Positions 42,741 to 43,197 of a stretch of DNA of 43,197 nucleotides are shown here, piece by piece. The notes under the pieces were generated by a model, which saw only the letters and a list, made by a program, of their open reading frames with translations, did no database searches and was not told where the DNA came from. The DNA comes from a bacterium UBP6_UBA1177 (GTDB lineage: Bacteria; UBP6; UBA1177), in contig DBYV01000040.1 in assembly GCA_002310995.1 (NCBI GenBank), positions 1-43,197 on the forward strand. Reading direction: 5' to 3'. Numbering within the stretch: the first letter of the stretch is position 1; every line of letters begins with the position of its first letter. Both the position numbers and the translations under genes were made by a program.

Positions 42741-43197
42741 GCATCTATACGTGACATCATGCTGTCGCTCCCGTTTTCCAAAATGTAGAATTTTCGCTAT
42801 AAACCTCCCACGGAGTCTTGTAACCGTGAGCCGAATGACCTCTTTTGTAGTCGTAAAATCTGAAATATTTATCGAGTTCGTTTCTCAAATGCGGCACAGA
42901 ATCGTAACTTTTCAGGAATATTTCTTCATACTTAACGGTTCCCCAAAGCCTTTCGCAGTAAATGTTGTCCAAAGCGCGGCCTTTACCGTCCATGCTGATT
43001 GTTACTCCGGCTTCTTCAAGTATGCCGCTAAAATCTGAACCGGTGAACTGCGATCCCTGATCCGTGTTGAATATTTCTGGTTTGCTTCCGTCGTAGCAGG
43101 TCGATCTTGGTATGCCGAGCAGCTCGCATTGTCTGTACACCGGTATTCTGCCGTTGCCGCGCTCTACCATCGAGCGTTTCTCCTCATTGCTCATTTT
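42678..43197 (-). mobile_element. IS3-family element, internally deleted, runs off the window end
   Basis: The transposase frame is on the - strand, so the end at about 42678 is the 3' end of the element. Its border is placed where acyltransferase similarity stops; the sequence there, ATAATGGTCAAGT with CTGGACAG a few bases on, resembles IS3-type inverted-repeat ends as I remember them. The other end is outside the window, so neither the inverted repeat nor a target duplication can be confirmed. Confidence 0.7.
42757..43194 (-). pseudogene. IS3-family OrfB transposase with internal deletion
   Basis: 145 codons, about half of normal OrfB. The start (SNEEKRSMVERGN...RQCELLGIPRST) and the end of the rve catalytic domain (TDQGSQFTG, KGRALDNIYCERLWGTVKYE, GYKTPWEVY) are both present, but they are joined at CYDGSKPEIFN. 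The middle 130-170 residues, with the HTH_21 segment and the first catalytic Asp (TDITY region), are missing. Second Asp and Glu remain, so the DDE triad is broken and the copy should be inactive. The junction keeps the frame. Confidence 0.85.

Overview
The window looks like a chromosomal segment of an anaerobic, Gram-negative bacterium, most like a deltaproteobacterial or Myxococcota-type lineage, perhaps gut-associated. The grounds are indirect: secreted proteins with Asp/Thr/Gly-rich linkers and myxobacterial-type Cys-rich repeats, thrombospondin-3/VWA lipoproteins, a lamin-tail lipoprotein, an [FeFe]-hydrogenase maturase (HydE) and carbamate kinase. No rRNA, tRNA or CRISPR array was seen, so the lineage is an inference.

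Region 1 (1-11304, + strand) holds the 3' part of a cyclic-2,3-diphosphoglycerate-synthetase-like GTPase, carbamate kinase, and then a run of envelope and secreted proteins. These are a DUF11-type secreted protein and an S8 protease sharing the C-terminal tail SGC(A/V)LTLI, a UbiA-family prenyltransferase, a TSP3-VWA lipoprotein, and a three-gene module (acidic repeat protein, TolC-like envelope protein, lamin-tail lipoprotein).

Region 2 (11313-17425, - strand) holds a GspG-like small protein coupled to a large membrane protein with two cNMP-binding domains and what looks like a dead M50 protease core, then a DUF2130 coiled-coil protein, NadA and HydE.

Region 3 (17585-42740, + strand) is a capsule or O-antigen locus. 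It opens with the UDP-L-FucNAc pathway (capE-capF-capG), a further epimerase and a TviB-like UDP-sugar dehydrogenase. A cargo block follows (AAA-ATPase/PD-(D/E)XK protein plus a DUF4258/YgiT toxin-antitoxin-like pair), then a dead GT2 stub. Next is an AT-rich block of glycosyltransferases, an acetyltransferase and a Wzy-like polymerase, then UDP-glucuronate 4-epimerase, Ugd and a Wzx flippase. It ends with an unusual cassette: ATP-grasp ligase, PLP aminotransferase-like protein, PglD-like acyltransferase, MaoC hydratase and two CitE-like lyases. That cassette could make and attach an unusual acyl group to an amino sugar.

Region 4 (42678-43197) is the end of an IS3-family element, - strand, with an internally deleted transposase. 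It truncates an acyltransferase-3 gene.
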